DNA of 64,000 nucleotides from Chitinophaga filiformis (GTDB lineage: Bacteria > Bacteroidota > Bacteroidia > Chitinophagales > Chitinophagaceae): assembly GCF_900102545.1 (NCBI RefSeq), contig NZ_FNBN01000001.1:1132221-1196220 (forward strand). The letters are read 5' to 3'. A model generated the notes under the pieces. The model had not been told where the DNA came from. It ran no database searches and saw only the letters and a program-made list of their open reading frames with translations. Numbering within the stretch: position 1 is the stretch's first letter; each line of letters opens with the position of its first letter. Below, one piece after another: positions 61,201-64,000 of the stretch. The position numbers were made by a program, and so were the translations under genes.

Positions 61201-61355
61201 TATTTCAGGAAGTCCCTGCGGGGGGTAGTAGCATTCAACAGGCTTTCACTCTCCTCAAATGGCAAATCCTCTCTGAATTCGTTATTCACAATCTCCTGAT
61301 GTTCCTTGGTATTGTGCAACTCCTCCAAGCCTTTCCAATACTTTTTTTGCTCCAT
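58272..61355 (-). CDS. actB: Alternative complex III iron-sulfur subunit ActB
   Basis: A 1027-residue fusion of a molybdopterin-oxidoreductase-like domain (no cofactor in this family) and a four-cluster ferredoxin-like domain. The N terminus has an unusual, internal twin-arginine motif PRRDFLKYLGF (Arg46-Arg47) and a lipobox-like AASC (Cys66). Cluster Cys groups are CFGCGACTIAC, CQHCDNAPCENVC, CIGTRYCANNC and CSFC paired with CQVAC near the C terminus. Length and order match the Bacteroidota TAT-variant group. Downstream spacing to actC is 115 bases. Confidence 0.96.
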   Translation of the reverse strand: MEQKKYWKGLEELHNTKEHQEIVNNEFREDLPFEESESLLNATTPRRDFLKYLGFTTAAATIAASCETPVKKAIPYVNKPEEITPGVPNYYASTYAVDGEVLPVVVKTREGRPIKVDGNDLSSVTGSASTARVQGSVLSLYDSARLRFPTINGAETTWAELDKQVAAALAGLGSAPIVLLTSTIVSPSTKKVIAGFQAKYPGFRHVTYDAVSYSGMLLANEASYGKRALPVYHFENAKTVVSLGADFLGTWLNPVEYSKQYGTNRKIDAKKPEMSKHFHFESMMSVTGANADERYTHKPSETGAIALALLSAVGGAVSKPAIADKRLADGIEKAAKALRDSQGKALVVSGSNDVNVQIIVNAINNQIGANGNTIDWASTVSYRQGIDSDMAQLVNDLNAGSVGALFVYGVNPAYDYYDAAKFISGVKQAKLTVTFNDRKDETSELFKYAAPAHHYLESWGDVEGRTGYFSFIQPTIAPLFKTRAFESTLLAWSGNATSWEDFLKNEWITKLGSQEAWDKALQDGIIEPAQAPALGGASFAGDVAAAAAKINSAKKGGKLELVLYEKVAIGNGKEANNPWLQEMPDPITRATWDNYAVISNTLAKTFHTELGDDYEINNDRTVLKIKANGKELSLPLLILPGIHPEVVAIAVGYGRNNNAGKAAAGVGKNAYPFVSYNGQTFDYFAPEATVEKTSEVAQIGVTQTHNSYEGRPIVKETTLEEFLKNPKEVNEDRKELEKYGKDFRTDGTLYPDIHHYQGIKWGMSIDLNTCFGCGACTIACQAENNVSVVGKEQVIKAHEMHWLRIDRYFSGDENNPEVVFQPMLCQHCDNAPCENVCPVAATNHSSEGINQMAYNRCIGTRYCANNCPYKVRRFNWRDWNGADSFENNLYDVAGMNDSLTRMVLNPDVVVRSRGVMEKCSFCVQRLQDAKLTAKKAGRPMKDGEAKTACQVACAADAIVFGNINDKESRIAKLRNEEQTDRLYYVLEETHTLPSVNYLAKIRNKAAEPKAKAHGEEAHHEEAAKHEA

Positions 61356-61496
61356 GTTATTTATACTAACGAGTTACGGATTATTTTTTAAGACACCTTT
61401 GAAGTTCTGACGTTTGAAGTATGGCATTACGGCATAACGATTTGACCTTCGCTAACATTCCCCAGCTTCCTTCACCCGATTTGCTTCATTTAGTTA

Positions 61497-62759
61497 TTAA
61501 TAGTGACATTTCTGACATTCAGTACCACCTACCATTTCAACTGTTACGCTGTCGATCTTACCTTCTTTCACCTGCTTGTGGAACTCTTCAAAAATGCTGT
61601 AGTATTTATTATCTGCGAACTGTACTTTGGTTGTACGGTGACAGTTTACGCACCAACCCATTGACAGTTCTGCGAACTGATGAACCTCGTCCATTTTAGT
61701 GATAGCACCGTGACAGGTCTGACATTGCTGTTTACCAGCTACTACGTGTTGAGAGTGGTTAAAGTAAACGTGGTCAGGCAGGTTGTGGATCTTGGTCCAC
61801 TCGATTGGTTTACCAGGTTTGGTATATTTCTGGGAATTTTTATCCCATCCAACTGCATCGTATAATTTCTGGATCTCTGCAGTACCATTTACTTTCTTAC
61901 CTTCTGCAGTGAACAGCTCATACTTACCACTATATTCACTAATGGTCTTGTGACAGTTCATACAGATATTTTCAGAAGGGATCATGGCGTGCTTGCTCTT
62001 CTCGGCACCAGCGTGGCAATACAGACAGTTGATCTGGTTGATACCGGCGTGTACTTTGTGTGAGTAGAAGATTGGCTGCTCAGGCATGTAGTCTTTCTGA
62101 CGTCCCAGACCAATTGCACCGTTGATAGTGTAGTAACCACCTACGATGAACAGTAAAAGGATCACCAGGGCGATGTATGCTTTGTTCTTGTAGAATGGAA
62201 CCGGTTCTGGAGTAGCAACACCATCCTTGTCAGCGGCCAGTTTGTTCAGGCTACTGTTGATCTGCATCAGGATCAGTGCTACAACTGCCAGGATCAGGGT
62301 GATGATACCGAACAGCAGGCTGTTGTTACCACCTTCTTCACCAGCACCGGTAGTACCAGCTCCTGTTTGACCACCTGCATCAGTAGTAGTCGTAGCTCCT
62401 CCCTTAGTAGCTTCATCAGCGATGTAAGCCAGGATATTATCGATATCCTCATCGGAGAAAGAAGGGAAAGCTGGCATTGCCTGCTTGCTATACTCATTGA
62501 AGAGATTAACAGCATAAGGATCACCAGACGCGATCACAGAACCTGAGTTATGAATCCATTGGTGCAATAATTTCTTATCAGACCAACGCTCTTCCACACC
62601 CTTCAGTGCGGGACCAGTAACTTTCTTGTGAACATTATGGCAGCTGGCGCAATTCTGCTGAAACAATGCCTTACCCTTGCCTGGATCCGCAGCCTGTACG
62701 GACATGGATGCGATCATTGCAACGCATAGGACAAGAACACTCACAAAATGCTTGCGCAT
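61497..62759 (-). CDS. actA: Alternative complex III multiheme cytochrome ActA
   Basis: A 420-residue multiheme cytochrome c. The signal peptide ends near SVQAAD. A monoheme class I domain comes first (CASCH at 37-41, MPAF distal Met), then a transmembrane helix (LLFGIITLILAVVALILM), another (YIALVILLLFIVGGYY), and the pentaheme ActA domain with CLYCH, CMNCH, CQTCH, CVNCH and CQKCH. The start at 62759 (MRKHFV) fits the signal core. It is the first gene of the act-cox supercluster, 141 bases before actB. Confidence 0.95.
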   Translation of the reverse strand: MRKHFVSVLVLCVAMIASMSVQAADPGKGKALFQQNCASCHNVHKKVTGPALKGVEERWSDKKLLHQWIHNSGSVIASGDPYAVNLFNEYSKQAMPAFPSFSDEDIDNILAYIADEATKGGATTTTDAGGQTGAGTTGAGEEGGNNSLLFGIITLILAVVALILMQINSSLNKLAADKDGVATPEPVPFYKNKAYIALVILLLFIVGGYYTINGAIGLGRQKDYMPEQPIFYSHKVHAGINQINCLYCHAGAEKSKHAMIPSENICMNCHKTISEYSGKYELFTAEGKKVNGTAEIQKLYDAVGWDKNSQKYTKPGKPIEWTKIHNLPDHVYFNHSQHVVAGKQQCQTCHGAITKMDEVHQFAELSMGWCVNCHRTTKVQFADNKYYSIFEEFHKQVKEGKIDSVTVEMVGGTECQKCHY

Positions 62760-62830
62760 AAGAATGGAAACACGACGATACACAGCCTATTTAGTTTAGA
62801 TTTGACCTTAAGTTTCTTTAAAAGTGCTCA

Positions 62831-62863
62831 CAAAAATAAGACACAATGTTGACAATTTATCAA
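62831..62863 (-). promoter_or_regulatory. Candidate promoter of the act-cox operon
   Basis: On the minus strand TATTTTTG (62838-62831) is a perfect -7 box; TTG at 62863-62861 is 22 bases upstream, within the Bacteroidota range. The predicted leader is about 65 bases. No other strong promoter is visible within the 16-kb unit. Confidence 0.48.
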
Positions 62864-63158
62864 CAATTATAAAAAAATCTTACTTGCATCACTCATTCCT
62901 TTTCCCTATATATGACGCGGTAAAGCGGGTAATGGTCAATGCGTTTCGCATGAAAAAAAACATGATAAATGTCATGAATTAAGACACCCCGTCTCCGGTT
63001 TCATCGTTTCTCATATATATAATATGGTGTGTCTTTTTGAATGGTATTATTTTTGATTCAGCTGTTGCTTTTTTAACTCTCCAGTCTTCGTAGGTTTCCA
63101 TAATTAACCCCCTGCCGCCTGGAAAGTTCAAATACGCTCATAAATAAGACCAATTAGT

Positions 63159-63166
63159 TACTTTTG
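63159..63166 (+). promoter_or_regulatory. Candidate -7 box of purN
   Basis: TACTTTTG, perfect TAnnTTTG, 24 bases before the TTG start codon of purN. Confidence 0.42.
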
Positions 63167-63190
63167 CGCCGTCCTTAATACACAGATATT

Positions 63191-63757
63191 TTGAAAAATA
63201 TAGCCATCTTCGCCTCGGGAGCAGGTAGTAACGCACAAAAAATAATTGATCATTTCCGTCACTCGACCATTGCACGCGTATCTATGATACTTTGCAACAA
63301 GCCGGAAGCAGGCGTACTGAAGATAGCCGAAAAAGAAGGCATCCCCTCCATACTGATAGAGAAAGAACTGTTTTTCCGTACAGACCATTATATAAAGGTG
63401 TTACAACAGGCAGATACAGACCTGATCGTCCTGGCCGGTTTCCTTTGGAAAGTACCTGCCAACCTGGTACAGGCATTTCCGGACCGTATTATTAATATAC
63501 ATCCTGCCCTGTTACCCAAATATGGCGGCAAAGGTATGTATGGCCAGTTTGTACATGAAGCAGTGATCCTGGCGAAAGAGGCCGAAAGCGGCATTACCAT
63601 TCACTTCGTTAACGAAAAATATGATGACGGCGCAACCATCCTCCAGGAACGTTGTACCATCACCCCGGAAGATACTCCTGAGACGCTGGCAGCCAAAATT
63701 CACCTGCTTGAACACCAGTGGTACCCGGTAATTGTGGAACGATTATTGACCTCTTAA
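63191..63757 (+). CDS. purN: Phosphoribosylglycinamide formyltransferase
   Basis: Transfers the formyl group of 10-formyl-tetrahydrofolate to GAR in purine synthesis. The 188-residue product has the phosphate loop ASGAGSNAQKI near residue 8, the catalytic NIHPALLPKYGGKGMYG with Asn-His, and the DDGATILQERC segment with Asp. The start is TTG at 63191: KNIAIFASG follows directly and no ATG is available upstream in frame. The His near the FVHEAVILAKE segment is also conserved. Confidence 0.95.
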   Translation: MKNIAIFASGAGSNAQKIIDHFRHSTIARVSMILCNKPEAGVLKIAEKEGIPSILIEKELFFRTDHYIKVLQQADTDLIVLAGFLWKVPANLVQAFPDRIINIHPALLPKYGGKGMYGQFVHEAVILAKEAESGITIHFVNEKYDDGATILQERCTITPEDTPETLAAKIHLLEHQWYPVIVERLLTS

Positions 63758-63842
63758 TCAAAGGCTTTCAGCTCAGCTGTAGGCTTCCCCTTATGAACCT
63801 ACAACTCCCAACTGACTGCTGTCGTCAAATGCAGACAACTAT

Positions 63843-64000
63843 ATGAAAAAACCACTGCTTGTTATTTGCCTGTTATGCTTTAGTGTCATCACTGTTTCCG
63901 CACAGGACAAAAGTCCCTTTCGCCGGTCTACCTATATCAAGGTAAACCCCTCCCGGCTGATCAACGAACTGGAAGTCACCATAGAACAGGAACTCACCGA
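63843..64000 (+). CDS. Secreted protein of unknown family, cut by the window end
   Basis: At least 52 residues: a clear signal peptide (MKKPLLVICLLCFSVITVSA, cleavage before QDKSPF) and the start of a mature region RRSTYIKVNPSRLINELEV. The rest lies beyond the window. Family unknown. It follows purN by 85 bases on the same strand. Confidence 0.6.
   Translation, partial: MKKPLLVICLLCFSVITVSAQDKSPFRRSTYIKVNPSRLINELEVTIEQELT

Larger units (their letters stand above)
62760..63190. other. 431-bp divergent region between actA and purN
   Basis: Carries the act promoter at its left and the purN -7 box at its right, plus an unexplained TATTTTTG at 63048-63055. AT-rich, no frame of note, no long hairpin. 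Confidence 0.45.

Overview
The window looks like a chromosomal segment of a Bacteroidota bacterium, most probably a Chitinophagaceae member such as Chitinophaga. The reasons are the type IX secretion/gliding core gldKLMN, a complete alternative complex III (act) plus caa3-type cytochrome oxidase operon, a DPP IV-type peptidase, many Bacteroidota-specific DUF families (DUF4783, DUF4271, DUF2911, DUF4197, DUF2024), almost no Shine-Dalgarno sequences, and recurring TAnnTTTG boxes at the usual Bacteroidota -7 position upstream of genes. No rRNA, tRNA, prophage, transposase or CRISPR array was seen.

Layout. 0-6.5 kb: nadC, a DUF4783 protein, gpmI, a lipoprotein gene, uvrC and a DinB-like gene. 6.6-11.5 kb: gldK-gldL-gldM-gldN on the minus strand, the motor and core of type IX secretion. 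12-17.7 kb: a DUF255 thioredoxin-like protein, DUF4271 plus hemD, and divergent hemW. 17.7-31.6 kb: mostly housekeeping genes of metabolism (mutarotase, deoxyhypusine-synthase-like enzyme, cystathionine gamma-synthase, fatty-acid hydroxylase, FAH-family hydrolase plus flavin reductase, universal stress protein) mixed with small secreted proteins. 31.7-36.3 kb: lysS, a DoxX-like protein and a DPP IV peptidase, separated by a tandem-repeat block. 36.3-37.9 kb: a 1.6 kb gene-free, repeat-rich region. 38-46.5 kb: CsaA-like protein, lptC, LON-domain protein, three glycosyltransferases, meaB, an SMR transporter and a ClC channel. 46.5-62.8 kb: one continuous minus-strand respiratory supercluster (actABCDEF, coxB, coxA, ctaB, two subunit III genes, subunit IV, SCO, DUF420, small CxxC protein), read from a promoter near 62.83 kb. 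63-64 kb: purN and the start of a secreted protein cut by the window end.

How genes work together. ActABCDEF oxidises quinol and passes electrons to the adjacent caa3-type oxidase. CtaB makes heme O, and the SCO and DUF420 proteins probably assist oxidase assembly; HemD and HemW belong to the heme supply. GldKLMN powers secretion of proteins carrying type IX signals.

The most unusual material is non-coding. Three dispersed copies of a short element (22.9, 37.4 and 37.7 kb) share a GC hairpin whose sequence varies but stays paired, an almost invariant 28-base core, and a TAnnTTTG-like box at a fixed distance. They read best as a family of roughly 60-nt minus-strand RNAs. A 167-bp array of consecutive hairpins built on the hexamer CTATAG follows hemW. 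A pair of inverted, hairpin-ended elements of about 150-160 bp lies at 36.4-37.0 kb, and about 98-bp tandem repeats follow lysS.
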